From Mycobacterium sp. ACS4054 (GTDB taxonomy: Bacteria; Actinomycetota; Actinomycetes; Mycobacteriales; Mycobacteriaceae): a stretch of 33,583 nt of DNA. Under the pieces are notes generated by a model. That model did not search any database. It was not told the DNA's origin and saw only the letters and a program-made list of their open reading frames with translations. Both the position numbers and the translations under genes were made by a program. Location: positions 1 through 33,583 of the forward strand of contig NZ_LZHV01000062.1 of assembly GCF_001667275.1 (NCBI RefSeq), written 5' to 3'. Numbering within the stretch: position 1 is the stretch's first letter; every line of letters begins with the position of its first letter. Of this stretch, positions 23,538 through 31,109 are shown piece by piece.

Positions 23538-23575
23538 ACTGCCATATCGACTCGTGGCACTGCCAACTACTGCCA
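23538..23575. promoter_or_regulatory. Three phased ACTGCCA repeats upstream of the small membrane protein
   Basis: ACTGCCA occurs at 23538, 23559 and 23569. The spacings of 21 and 10 bases put all copies on one face of the helix. The middle copy is also half of a perfect TGGCA-C-TGCCA palindrome (23555-23565). The array lies 55-92 bases upstream of the start at 23483 in a 195-base gap with no other recognisable content, so it may bind an activator or repressor. Confidence 0.4.
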
Positions 23576-23678
23576 CGGATACAACGACCAGCGAGTTCGA
23601 CCGGCTATTCCCATTTGCGGGCCCGAATCGCAATTGTTATTCGACAGACGCCAGCCTGGCGCTCACCCGCCCCAGCAG

Positions 23679-25058
23679 TCACAGGGGCTGGTCGGTGCTC
23701 ACCGCGACCCGGCCACGCAGGTCCGCGGCGATCAGCCGGGCGGCGGCGTTCTGCCAGTTGTGCAGCGAGCGCTGCGGGACCTCGGTGACCAACCACTGCC
23801 AGGCCTGGCGCGCGATCGGATCAAGCCCGGCGGCGGTGGCGTTCTGCGCGTACGCGCGCACGCCGACGACGTAGGGGAAGTACAGCGAGTTGTAGTGCCG
23901 CCACTGCTCGGTGGTGCCGAAATCGCCGGCGTCGCGCGGCTTGAGCCGCCCGACCGCCTCGGCCAGCACCGCCTTGAGCTCGTTGGCCCGCTCCAGCGGA
24001 GGGCGGCGCTGGCCGCGGGCGGCGAGCCGCTCGTCGATAACGGGCAGCGCGGTCAACGGGCTGGCGACCAGCTTGCTCAGGTCGCCGTAGTGGCCCAGGG
24101 CGCGCCGGGTGAGCCGGGCGAACGCGGCGTCGTCGACGTGGTCGAGCGGGTGCACCGACCGCAACGGCAGCGCCGCGCCGGTGTTCCGCAGCGCCGCCCG
24201 ATCCTCGCGCAGCGCAGGCGATTTCGAGAACGCCAGCCGGTCGAGCAGGCCGGCCAGCGGATCGGCGAGCACCTGCACGCTGATCGCGACCGCCAGGCTG
24301 GTGAACAACAGCACGGTCAGCGCGGTTTGGGCGGCCGTGTCGGCGCGGGTGAGCGCCAGGCCGATCAGCGCCTGGCCGCCGAACAGCACCGCCACCGCCA
24401 CCGAGCCGGCGAACGAGCGCAGCATGTCGGCGCGCAACGCCTGGCCCTCGTCGAAGGCGTCCCACAGGGCGACGGCCAGCCCGAGCGACAGGACGTCGAG
24501 GCTCGTCGACGCCAGCGCGACCCAGCTGGGCACCAGGCCCAGCGGGATGATCAGGATGGCGTTTCCCAGCGCGAAGAACAGGGTCGCGACCACGGCGAGC
24601 CCGACGGCCGACCGGGGCCGGCGCGGCTGCCGCAGCGCGACCGCCATCGCGCCGAAGGTGGACAACGAGATCACCGCGAACATCACCCAATGGCCCGCCC
24701 GCAACGGCCCCTCCACGCTGCCGGCCAGCGCCGCCCCGAACAGGGTCAGCGCGGCGACCCCGGCCACCAGCAGCAACTCGCGGGTGCGCGCCCGCGCGCC
24801 GTCGCTGGGGCGGGCCAGCTCGACCAACACCGCGAACCACGCCACGCCGGGGATGGCCACCAGATAGATCTCGACGCGGCTGAGCGCGTGGGCGTACGCG
24901 GGGCTGGCGTTCCGCACCGCGTCCAACCCGACCACAAGCGCGAAGCCGCACAACCCGATCGCGGCCAACACGAGCACCGGCTTACGCGGATCGCGAGCCA
25001 GCAGGTACAACCCGAGCCACCCGCTGAGCGTGAACACCACCGCCGACAGCGCAGCCAT
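23679..25058 (-). CDS. Nine-helix membrane protein with sensor-like front and unidentified cytosolic domain
   Basis: 459 residues. About nine membrane helices fill residues 2-265, ending in the amphipathic VLADPLAGLLDRLAFS. That pattern (a 7TM-like bundle followed by a helix with LxxxLDRxxF) recalls the N-terminal membrane regions of some actinobacterial sensor kinases. No kinase follows. Instead residues 280-459 form a soluble domain with conserved-looking PLERANELKAVLAEAVGRLKP, EQWRHYNSLYFPYVVGVRAYAQN and VPQRSLHNWQNAAARLIAADLRGR, which I cannot name. The last segment could be a helix-turn-helix. The ATG at 25058 lies 19 bases after the prenyl synthase stop, so the two are probably co-transcribed. 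In H37Rv I recall PE and cellulase-like genes in this interval instead. Confidence 0.72.
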   Translation of the reverse strand: MAALSAVVFTLSGWLGLYLLARDPRKPVLVLAAIGLCGFALVVGLDAVRNASPAYAHALSRVEIYLVAIPGVAWFAVLVELARPSDGARARTRELLLVAGVAALTLFGAALAGSVEGPLRAGHWVMFAVISLSTFGAMAVALRQPRRPRSAVGLAVVATLFFALGNAILIIPLGLVPSWVALASTSLDVLSLGLAVALWDAFDEGQALRADMLRSFAGSVAVAVLFGGQALIGLALTRADTAAQTALTVLLFTSLAVAISVQVLADPLAGLLDRLAFSKSPALREDRAALRNTGAALPLRSVHPLDHVDDAAFARLTRRALGHYGDLSKLVASPLTALPVIDERLAARGQRRPPLERANELKAVLAEAVGRLKPRDAGDFGTTEQWRHYNSLYFPYVVGVRAYAQNATAAGLDPIARQAWQWLVTEVPQRSLHNWQNAAARLIAADLRGRVAVSTDQPL

Positions 25059-25077
25059 AGCCCTAGTTTGGCACGGC

Positions 25078-25866
25078 CTACTTGCCGTACCTGCGGTGCC
25101 GCTGGCTGTAGTCGCGCAGCGCGCGCAGAAAGTCGACCCGGCGGAACGCGGGCCAGTGCGCCTCGGTGAACCACATCTCCGAATACGCGCTCTGCCACAG
25201 CAGAAACCCCGACAGGCGCTGCTCGCCCGACGTGCGGATCACCAGATCGGGATCGGGTTGTCCAGAGGTGTAAAGGTTTTCGGAGATGCCATCCACGCTT
25301 ACCGCGTCGATCAGCTCCTCGGCCGACGCCCCGTTGGCGAGCTCCTTGCTCAGCAGCGCCCGCACCGCGTCGACGATCTCGCGCCGCCCGCCATAGCCCA
25401 CCGCGACGTTGACGTGAAACGGCGCCGTGACGGGCGTCGACTCCACCGCGTCGCGCAGCCGCCGGGCCGGCTCCTCGCCGAGCAGCTCCAGGTCGCCGAC
25501 GGTGCGCACGCTCCAGCGGTTGGCCGGCGCGCAGATCTCCTCGACGACGTCGGTGATGATCTCGATCAGACCCGCCAGCTCGTCGGGATCGCGTTGCAGG
25601 TTCTCGGTGGACAGTAGGTAGACGGTGGTCATTTCGATGCCGGCTTCCTGGCACCAGCGCAGCATCTCGGCGATCTTCGCGGCGCCCATCCGGTAGCCGT
25701 AGCTGACGTCGGCGTAGCCGGCGTCGCGGGCCCACCGCCGGTTGCCGTCGCACAGGACCGCGATGTGGCGGGGCAGGTCCGATTTGGAGGAGGCAAGGCC
25801 CTGCCGCAGCCGCAGCTCGTAGACGCGATACAGCGGCTCTTTGAGACGCGGCGGGATAATTTCCAC
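25078..25866 (-). CDS. Short-chain cis-prenyl (Z-farnesyl) diphosphate synthase
   Basis: 262 residues, orthologue of Rv1086. It condenses IPP with geranyl diphosphate in Z configuration to make omega,E,Z-farnesyl diphosphate, the primer for decaprenyl phosphate that carries arabinogalactan and peptidoglycan units. Family signatures are HIAVLCDGNRRWAR (catalytic Asp40), GYRMGAAKIAEMLRW, VYLLSTENLQRDPDEL and PDLVIRTSGEQRLSGFLLWQSAYSEMWF. It is near identical to Rv1086 along its length, so the C15 product, rather than long-chain UppS activity, is the best call. The GTG at 25866 has TAGGCT eight bases upstream and no Shine-Dalgarno. Divergent from the hemolysin-III gene. Confidence 0.95.
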   Translation of the reverse strand: MEIIPPRLKEPLYRVYELRLRQGLASSKSDLPRHIAVLCDGNRRWARDAGYADVSYGYRMGAAKIAEMLRWCQEAGIEMTTVYLLSTENLQRDPDELAGLIEIITDVVEEICAPANRWSVRTVGDLELLGEEPARRLRDAVESTPVTAPFHVNVAVGYGGRREIVDAVRALLSKELANGASAEELIDAVSVDGISENLYTSGQPDPDLVIRTSGEQRLSGFLLWQSAYSEMWFTEAHWPAFRRVDFLRALRDYSQRHRRYGK

Positions 25867-26022
25867 GGAGACTCAGCCTACTGTGAGCTACACCAAATTC
25901 CCCCCTGCCAATCGCCGGATCTCACCGCGATGCGGACCCCACTGCGCGGCGGTTGGCCATTACTGTGGCGGGTAACCAGCCACTGGCAGTTTCCCGACCT
26001 GCCCGACGAGGCCCCAGGAGAT

Positions 26023-26802
26023 ATGAGCAGCCAGACAAGCACACCCACCAGCCCGGAGCGCGAGTCCGAGCCCATCACGCCGGGCAATACGGTCGAACAG
26101 CTTGTCGAAAGCGCGGCCGACGCCCTGACCAAGCCCCGCATGCGCGGCTGGATCCACTTCTACTCGGCGTGGTTGGCCGTGATCACGGGCGCGACGCTGG
26201 TCTCGGTGTCGTGGGCGGTTTCTTCGCCGCGCGCCGGGCACTCGACGCTGGTCTACGCCGCCTCCACGTTCGCGATGTTCGCCGTCAGCGCCACCTATCA
26301 CCGGGTGCACTGGAAATCCGACGTGACACGGGCCCGGATGAAGCGGCTCGACCATTCGATGATCTTCGTGTTCATCGCCGGCAGCTACACGCCGTTCGCC
26401 CGCCTGGCCATGCCGCAGCAGACGGGGATGCTCGTCGAGTGCATCGTCTGGGGCGGCGCGGCGGCGGGCATCCTGCTCAAGGTGTGCTGGCCGACGTCGC
26501 CGCGCTGGCTGGGTGTGCCCCTGTACATCCTGCTCGGGTGGGTGGCCGTGTGGTTCTGCCCCACGATCCTGCACGAAGCGGGGGTGGCCGCGATGGTGCT
26601 GCTGGCCACCGGCGGCGTGTTCTACAGCGTCGGCGGCATCTTCTACGCGCTGCGCTGGCCCGACCCGTGGCCCAGCACGTTCGGCTACCACGAGATCTTC
26701 CATGCCTTCACCGCCGTCGCGGCGATCCTGCACTACATCGCCATGTGGTTCGCGGTCTTCTACACGGGGACCGGCGCCTGGCTGGCGGCTACTGCTGGGT
26801 GA
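26023..26802 (+). CDS. Hemolysin III / PAQR-family membrane protein
   Basis: 259 residues. A hydrophilic N-terminus of about 40 residues is followed by seven membrane helices. PAQR/hemolysin-III hallmarks are SATYHRVHW (the S-x3-H motif), KRLDHSMIFVFIAGSYTPFA (a conserved Asp and Tyr), and FGYHEIFHAFTAVAAILHYIAMWF (the paired histidines of helix 7). These His and Asp residues form the metal site of PAQR receptors and alkaline ceramidases, so hydrolase activity on a lipid amide is possible; the true role is unknown. Orthologue of Rv1085c. An AGGAG lies just two bases before the ATG at 26023, which is tight. It overlaps the steroid isomerase gene tail to tail by 14 bases. Confidence 0.9.
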   Translation: MSSQTSTPTSPERESEPITPGNTVEQLVESAADALTKPRMRGWIHFYSAWLAVITGATLVSVSWAVSSPRAGHSTLVYAASTFAMFAVSATYHRVHWKSDVTRARMKRLDHSMIFVFIAGSYTPFARLAMPQQTGMLVECIVWGGAAAGILLKVCWPTSPRWLGVPLYILLGWVAVWFCPTILHEAGVAAMVLLATGGVFYSVGGIFYALRWPDPWPSTFGYHEIFHAFTAVAAILHYIAMWFAVFYTGTGAWLAATAG

Positions 26803-27160
26803 CGTCGGCGGCCGACCAGTACGCCTTCATGTGGGCGATCTTGCCGTCCTCGCCGAACGCCATCACGTCGATGGGCTCGATCACCATCCGGTGCTCCCCC
26901 GCGACGATCGTGAGGCGGAAATGGAAGGCGGCCTCGTTGCCGGAGACGCGCAGCGTCACCAGTTCGCACTCGCGCTGCAGGTCGTTGACCCCGGAATAGA
27001 AGCCGTGGATGGCCTTGCGGCCGATGTGCACCTCGCCCCCGACCGGGTCCTCGACGGTGGCGTCATCGGCATACAGCTCGACGATTTCGTCGGCGGCGCC
27101 CTTGGCCACCAGTTCGATGTAGCGGTTGACCGTGTCGGTGATGTGCTCGGCGCTCGGCAT
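26789..27160 (-). CDS. Delta5-3-ketosteroid isomerase-like (SnoaL/NTF2 fold)
   Basis: 123 residues, the size of bacterial ketosteroid isomerases. The three catalytic residues align by position with the Comamonas enzyme: Tyr14 (NRYIEL), the base Asp38 (DATVEDPVG) and the second acid Asp98 (IEPIDVMAF). Flanking AAFHFRLTI and GKIAHMKAYW also match the family. The enzyme should shift the 5,6 double bond of 3-keto-5-ene steroids to the 4,5 position. Substrate identity is inferred, not proven; related NTF2-fold proteins serve other small molecules. It starts 11 bases after the DUF255 gene on the same strand, and overlaps the hemolysin-III gene end by 14 bases. Confidence 0.88.
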   Translation of the reverse strand: MPSAEHITDTVNRYIELVAKGAADEIVELYADDATVEDPVGGEVHIGRKAIHGFYSGVNDLQRECELVTLRVSGNEAAFHFRLTIVAGEHRMVIEPIDVMAFGEDGKIAHMKAYWSAADVTQQ

Positions 27161-27171
27161 GAGACGTCACG

Positions 27172-29184
27172 CTACCGTGGCGCGGCCAGCGCCCGCGCGA
27201 GGTCTTCGGCCGCGGTGACCGGCAGGTCGCACACCCGGCCGCGGCAGACGTAGGCGGCGTCCGCGCCGGACACCCGGTCGCGGCCGGCCAGCAGCGCCGA
27301 CGAGTCCTTCTCGCCGCCCACCACGATCGACCCGCCGGGCGCCAACCGGCGCGCGTGCGCCAGCAGCGCCGACCGCGCCGGATCGCCGGCGACGGCGATC
27401 TGCAGCGGCCCGCGAACCGCGGCTTCCGCCACCGCCAGCCAGTGCCCCGCCGAGCGCGGCGCGCGCTCCAGCAGCACCGAATGCGCGTCCAACGCGTCGG
27501 CCGCCGCCCGCAAATACCGGTCCGCGCGCTCACCGTCGACGAGATGCGCCGCGGTCAGCAGCGCCTCGGTGATCGACGACGCACCCGACGGGGTCGCCCC
27601 GTCCAATGGGTCGGCGGGGCGCAGCATCAACCGCTCGGCGTCGTCAGCGGTGTCGAACCAGCGGCCGGGCTGCTGCGGATCGGCGAAGCGCTGCAGCGCG
27701 GTGTCGAGCAGGCCGGTCGCCGCGCTGAGCCAGGCCGCGTCGGCGGTCAGCTGGTAGAGGGCGAGCAGGCCGGTGGCCAGCATCGCGTGGTCCTCGAGGA
27801 TCGCGGCGCTGTCGCCGACCACCCCGCCGAGGCTGGCGCGCCGCAGCCGCCCGTCGACGACGTGCAAACCCAGCAGGGCGGCCGCGCAGGCTTGCGCGGC
27901 GTCGGCCAGCCCGGGATCGTCCAAGGCCACGCTGGCCTCGGCCAGCGCGGTGATGGCGAGGCCGTTCCACGACGTGACGACCTTTTCGTCGCGTCCGGGC
28001 TGGGGTCGGGTGAGCCGGGCGGCCAGTAGCGCGGTGCGGACGCGCTCCAGCCGCTGCGCATCGTCGGGATCGGCGGGGGCCTGCAGCACCGAGGTGCCAT
28101 GCTCGAAGCTGCCGGTCGAGGAGACCGCGAAAACCGTTGCCGCCCAGGGTCCGTCGTCGGGACCGAGCGCTTGCGTCAGCTGTTCCGGCGTCCAGACGTA
28201 GGTCGACCCCTCCCGGCCGTCGGCGTCGGCGTCCAGCGACGAGGTGAACATGGCGCCGTCGGCGAGATCCTCGAGCAGAAAGCGCGCGGTCTGGGCGGCG
28301 ACCCGGCGCGCCAGCGGATCCCCGGTCCGCCGGGCCCAGTGCGCGTAGGCGCGCAGCAGCAACGCGTTGTCGTACAGCATCTTCTCGAAATGCGGTACCA
28401 CCCAAGCGTTGTCGACGCTGTAGCGGGCGAAGCCACCGGCCAGCTGGTCGTAGATGCCGCCGCGGGCCATCGCGGTGCCGGTGTGCGCGACCGCCCGCAG
28501 CGCGTCCGGTGACCCGGTGCGCTCGTGGTTGCGCAGCAACGCCTCGAGAAGCGCCGACGGCGGAAACTTGGGCGCGCCGCCGAAGCCGCCGTGCACCGCG
28601 TCCTGGTCGGCCAGCACCGACGCGACGGCGTGGTCGCACAGCTCCGGCGCGACGTCCGGCCCACCGGAGGGCAGCCCGCCCGCCATTGCGCGAAGCTCGC
28701 CGGCGATGTGATCCGAGGCCTCCTCCACCTCCGCTCGGCGCTGCTCCCAGGTGGCGGACACCGCCGAAAGAAGCTGAAGGAAGCCATCTTTCGGGTAATA
28801 GGTGCCGCAGAAGAAGGGCCTGCCGTCCGGCGTCAGGAAACACGTCATCGGCCAGCCGCCGTGCCCGGTCAACGCGACGGTGGCGTTCATGTAGACGGCG
28901 TCGAGGTCCGGGCGTTCCTCCCGGTCCACCTTGATGCAGACGAATCCGGCGTTCATGGCCGCGGCCACCTCGTCGTCGGAGAACGACTCGTGGGCCATGA
29001 CGTGACACCAGTGGCAGGCCGCGTAGCCGATGGAGAGCAGGATCGGCACGTCGCGCTCGGCCGCGGCCGCCAGCGCCTGCGGGGTCCACTGCTGCCAGTG
29101 CACCGGGTTGTCGGCGTGCTGACGCAGATACGGGCTGGTGGCCAGCCCGAGGGTGTTCGTCGCGGCAGGGTCAGCCGGGCTCAT
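27172..29184 (-). CDS. DUF255 thioredoxin-domain protein (YyaL/SSP411 family)
   Basis: 670 residues. The N-terminal 165 residues are a thioredoxin-like DUF255 domain, with NPVHWQQWTPQAL, and the redox motif CHWC (Cys57-Cys60) in SIGYAACHWCHVMAHESF. The remainder is an alpha/alpha-barrel like that of N-acylglucosamine epimerases and glycosidases, with GGFGGAPKFPPS, GGIYDQLAGGFARYSVDNAWVVPHFEKMLYDNA and DADADGREGSTYVWTPEQL as family blocks. The activity of this widespread family is unknown. Orthologue of Rv1084. The ATG at 29184 overlaps the preceding small membrane protein gene by 14 bases, and the isomerase follows 11 bases downstream: a four-gene operon headed by mca. Confidence 0.93.
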   Translation of the reverse strand: MSPADPAATNTLGLATSPYLRQHADNPVHWQQWTPQALAAAAERDVPILLSIGYAACHWCHVMAHESFSDDEVAAAMNAGFVCIKVDREERPDLDAVYMNATVALTGHGGWPMTCFLTPDGRPFFCGTYYPKDGFLQLLSAVSATWEQRRAEVEEASDHIAGELRAMAGGLPSGGPDVAPELCDHAVASVLADQDAVHGGFGGAPKFPPSALLEALLRNHERTGSPDALRAVAHTGTAMARGGIYDQLAGGFARYSVDNAWVVPHFEKMLYDNALLLRAYAHWARRTGDPLARRVAAQTARFLLEDLADGAMFTSSLDADADGREGSTYVWTPEQLTQALGPDDGPWAATVFAVSSTGSFEHGTSVLQAPADPDDAQRLERVRTALLAARLTRPQPGRDEKVVTSWNGLAITALAEASVALDDPGLADAAQACAAALLGLHVVDGRLRRASLGGVVGDSAAILEDHAMLATGLLALYQLTADAAWLSAATGLLDTALQRFADPQQPGRWFDTADDAERLMLRPADPLDGATPSGASSITEALLTAAHLVDGERADRYLRAAADALDAHSVLLERAPRSAGHWLAVAEAAVRGPLQIAVAGDPARSALLAHARRLAPGGSIVVGGEKDSSALLAGRDRVSGADAAYVCRGRVCDLPVTAAEDLARALAAPR

Positions 29185-29479
29185 CGCCGGGTCCCGGTGC
29201 CCGCTGCGATCCGCCCGCCGGGCCCGGGGGCTGCCCGCCGGCCTCGTCGACCGCGTCGGTGCCCTCGTCGACGGCCTGGTCGGGCTCGGGGTGCTTGGGG
29301 TCGAACGACTCGGGCACCTTCTTCAGTTGCTTGTTCATCGAGCGCAACAGCAACAGGGTGGCGATCAACAGCACCACGACGATCAACAGCCCGATCGGGC
29401 TGGCCTTGCCGAAGTCCGGCCCGGTGTGTTGCGGCGCGCCGTCGGCCAGCGCACCCGCCAACAGGATCAGGTGGTTCAC
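29171..29479 (-). CDS. Small membrane protein with acidic Pro/Gly-rich tail (Rv1083 type)
   Basis: 102 residues. A weakly hydrophobic N-terminus (NHLILLAGALADGAPQ) is followed by one strong membrane helix at about 28-46 (SPIGLLIVVVLLIATLLLLRSMNKQLKKVP). The tail is acidic and rich in Pro, Gly and Asp. The GTG at 29479 overlaps the mca stop as GTGA, and the end overlaps the DUF255 start by 14 bases, so it is coupled on both sides. The position between mca and the DUF255 gene matches Rv1083. Function unknown. The longer open frame to 30454 is antisense-like shadow of mca and is rejected. Confidence 0.85.
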   Translation of the reverse strand: MNHLILLAGALADGAPQHTGPDFGKASPIGLLIVVVLLIATLLLLRSMNKQLKKVPESFDPKHPEPDQAVDEGTDAVDEAGGQPPGPAGGSQRAPGPGDEPG

Positions 29480-30348
29480 CCGGCGCTCTCGATTCCGGCG
29501 AACAGGTCGTCCTCGGGCAGCTTGACCGGGACCCGCGAGCGCGCCAGCTCGAATTCCTCCGTCGGCCACAGCCGCTGCTGCCATTCGATGGGCGCGGCGA
29601 AAAAGTCGTGCTCGGGGTCGATCTGGGTGGTGTGCGCCCGCAGCGCGTCGTCGCGCTGGCTGAAATACGCCGAGCACTCCACCCGGGTGGTCACCCGCGA
29701 CTCGAACGGGTCGTGCGCGGCGTCCCAGTGCTCGAGCCACTTGGCGAACGGGGGTTCGTGACCGTGTTTGACGGCCTCGTCGTGCAGCAACTGCATGCGG
29801 GCCCGCAGGAACCCGTGGATGTAGTAGAGCTTGGACACCGTCCAGGGCTCGCCCGCGTCCGGAAACCGCCGATAGTCTCCGGCCGCCTCGAAGGCGCCGA
29901 CCGAAACCTGGTGGCAGCGAATGTGGTCCGGGTGCGGGTAGCCGCCGTTCTCGTCGTAGGTGGTGATCACGTGCGGGCGGAATTCCCGGACCACCCGCAC
30001 CAGCGCCTCGACCGATTCTTCCAGCGGCACCAGCGCGAAGCACCCCTCGGGCAGCGGGGGCGGCGGATCCCCTTTGGGCAGGCCGGAGTCGACGAAGCCG
30101 AGCCAGGTGTGCTCGACGCCCAGGATCTCGGCGGCCTTGGCCATCTCGTCGCGGCGGATCTCGGCGATGTGCCCGTGCACCTCGGGCAGGTCCATCGCCG
30201 GGTTGAGGATGTCGCCGCGCTCCCCGCCCGTCAGCGTCACCACCAGCACCCGGTGACCCTCGTCGGCGTAGCGGGCCAGGGTGGCCGCGCCCTTGCTGGA
30301 CTCGTCGTCGGGGTGGGCGTGCACCGCCATCAACCGCAGTTCGCTCAC
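29476..30348 (-). CDS. mca: Mycothiol S-conjugate amidase
   Basis: 290-residue zinc amidase of the MshB/Mca family. It cleaves mycothiol adducts of electrophiles and drugs into GlcN-inositol and a mercapturic acid for export. Zinc ligands are visible in VHAHPDDES (His12, Asp15) and YPHPDH (His142). LTGGERGDILNPAMD and FRPHVITTYDENGGYPHPDHIRCH are family blocks. Length, and the Lys/Arg-rich C-terminal domain with VECSAYFSQRDDALRAHTTQIDP, fit Mca rather than the shorter-substrate deacetylase MshB. Orthologue of Rv1082. The GTG at 30348 has an AAGGGGG Shine-Dalgarno-like stretch upstream. Divergent from the DUF4307 gene by 114 bases. Confidence 0.95.
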   Translation of the reverse strand: MSELRLMAVHAHPDDESSKGAATLARYADEGHRVLVVTLTGGERGDILNPAMDLPEVHGHIAEIRRDEMAKAAEILGVEHTWLGFVDSGLPKGDPPPPLPEGCFALVPLEESVEALVRVVREFRPHVITTYDENGGYPHPDHIRCHQVSVGAFEAAGDYRRFPDAGEPWTVSKLYYIHGFLRARMQLLHDEAVKHGHEPPFAKWLEHWDAAHDPFESRVTTRVECSAYFSQRDDALRAHTTQIDPEHDFFAAPIEWQQRLWPTEEFELARSRVPVKLPEDDLFAGIESAG

Positions 30349-30387
30349 GTGCCCCCTTGTCGGTCCACTGGTCGCCGGTTACGAACC

Positions 30388-30393
30388 TATAAT
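30388..30393 (+). promoter_or_regulatory. Consensus -10 box for the DUF4307 gene
   Basis: TATAAT, a perfect -10 hexamer in very GC-rich surroundings, 69 bases before the ATG at 30463. No good -35 is seen at 16-18 bases upstream. On the other strand the same AT-rich patch may serve mca. Confidence 0.45.
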
Positions 30394-30462
30394 TCCAGTT
30401 CTTCAGATCGTTGCATGCTGCCGGCCGGTGCCGGGCAGCCGACCATTCAGGCATACCCAGAC

Positions 30463-30897
30463 ATGACCGAAACTTCGCCCTCGCGTCCGGAGGCCCGATA
30501 CGGGCGCTCGCGGGTGCCCCGGCGTTGGGTGATCGTCGGCCTGGGCGTGCTGGTGGTCGCGGCCGGCCTGGTGATCGCGATCGTCGGCTACCACCGGCTG
30601 GGCACCAGTCCCGTGACGGGCACGCTGGCCAGCTATCGGGTGATCGACGACCAAACGGCCTCAGTAACGATCAGCGTGACGCGATCAGATCCGTCGCGGC
30701 CGGTGGACTGCATCGTGCGGGTGCGGGCCAAGGACGGGGGCGAGTCGGGCAGGCGGGAGGTGCTGGTTCCGCCGTCCGACGCGGCGACGGTGCAGCTGAC
30801 CACCACGGTGAAGTCCAGCAAACCGCCGGTGATGGCGGACATCTACGGGTGCGGCACCGACGTGCCGGCTTATCTGCGGCCGGGCGCCGGCCCGTAA
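30463..30897 (+). CDS. DUF4307 single-pass membrane protein
   Basis: 144 residues. A basic N-terminus (RYGRSRVPRRW) precedes one membrane helix at about 22-44 (VIVGLGVLVVAAGLVIAIVGY). The exported domain of about 100 residues is a predicted beta-sandwich: VTGTLASYRVIDDQTASVTISVTRSDPSRPVDCIVRVRAKDG, then VQLTTTVKSSKPPVMADIYGCG. Two cysteines could pair. The family is DUF4307, function unknown; orthologue of Rv1081c. The ATG at 30463 is chosen from family length; the frame is open far upstream, antisense to mca. The gene precedes greA by 212 bases and is probably transcribed separately from it. Confidence 0.88.
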   Translation: MTETSPSRPEARYGRSRVPRRWVIVGLGVLVVAAGLVIAIVGYHRLGTSPVTGTLASYRVIDDQTASVTISVTRSDPSRPVDCIVRVRAKDGGESGRREVLVPPSDAATVQLTTTVKSSKPPVMADIYGCGTDVPAYLRPGAGP

Positions 30898-30922
30898 CAA
30901 CAGCCGAACTGCGAATTTGGGG

Positions 30923-30950
30923 TTATCAATTGTTTGCGCGGTGGTAACAT
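30923..30950 (+). promoter_or_regulatory. Candidate greA promoter
   Basis: TTATCA (30923-30928) and TAACAT (30945-30950) are separated by 16 bases. Transcription from here would give greA a leader of about 150 bases containing the hairpin at 30956-30993. Confidence 0.45.
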
Positions 30951-30955
30951 GGGTG

Positions 30956-30993
30956 AATGCACGGTTCCTGATGGGACCGTGTATTGCTGCATT
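30956..30993 (+). promoter_or_regulatory. Two-tier hairpin in the greA leader
   Basis: Outer arms AATGCA (30956-30961) and TGCATT (30988-30993) enclose an inner stem CACGGTTCC (30960-30968) / GGGACCGTG (30973-30981) with loop TGAT and one G-U pair. The outer and inner arms share two bases, so the two forms partly compete, as in a switching leader. It begins about six bases after the -10 box, at or next to the RNA 5' end. Confidence 0.45.
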
Positions 30994-31109
30994 AAGGCCG
31001 TGAGCACAACGGATCGGCAGCACTCGGGGAGAGAACCCGGATACCTCCGGCGGCGGGGTCAACAGGCTTACGCGAATACGCGGAACGAGAACATGAGGAG
31101 CACGACGAG

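Noticed and set aside
23091..25169. 692-codon plus-strand frame rich in Gln, Arg and His
   Set aside because: Antisense shadow of the two membrane protein genes; composition is repetitive and no start context is seen.
29480..30454. Upstream part of the 427-codon frame containing the small membrane protein
   Set aside because: Overlaps the whole of mca in another frame. Only the last 102 codons match the Rv1083 type and start in a GTGA overlap.
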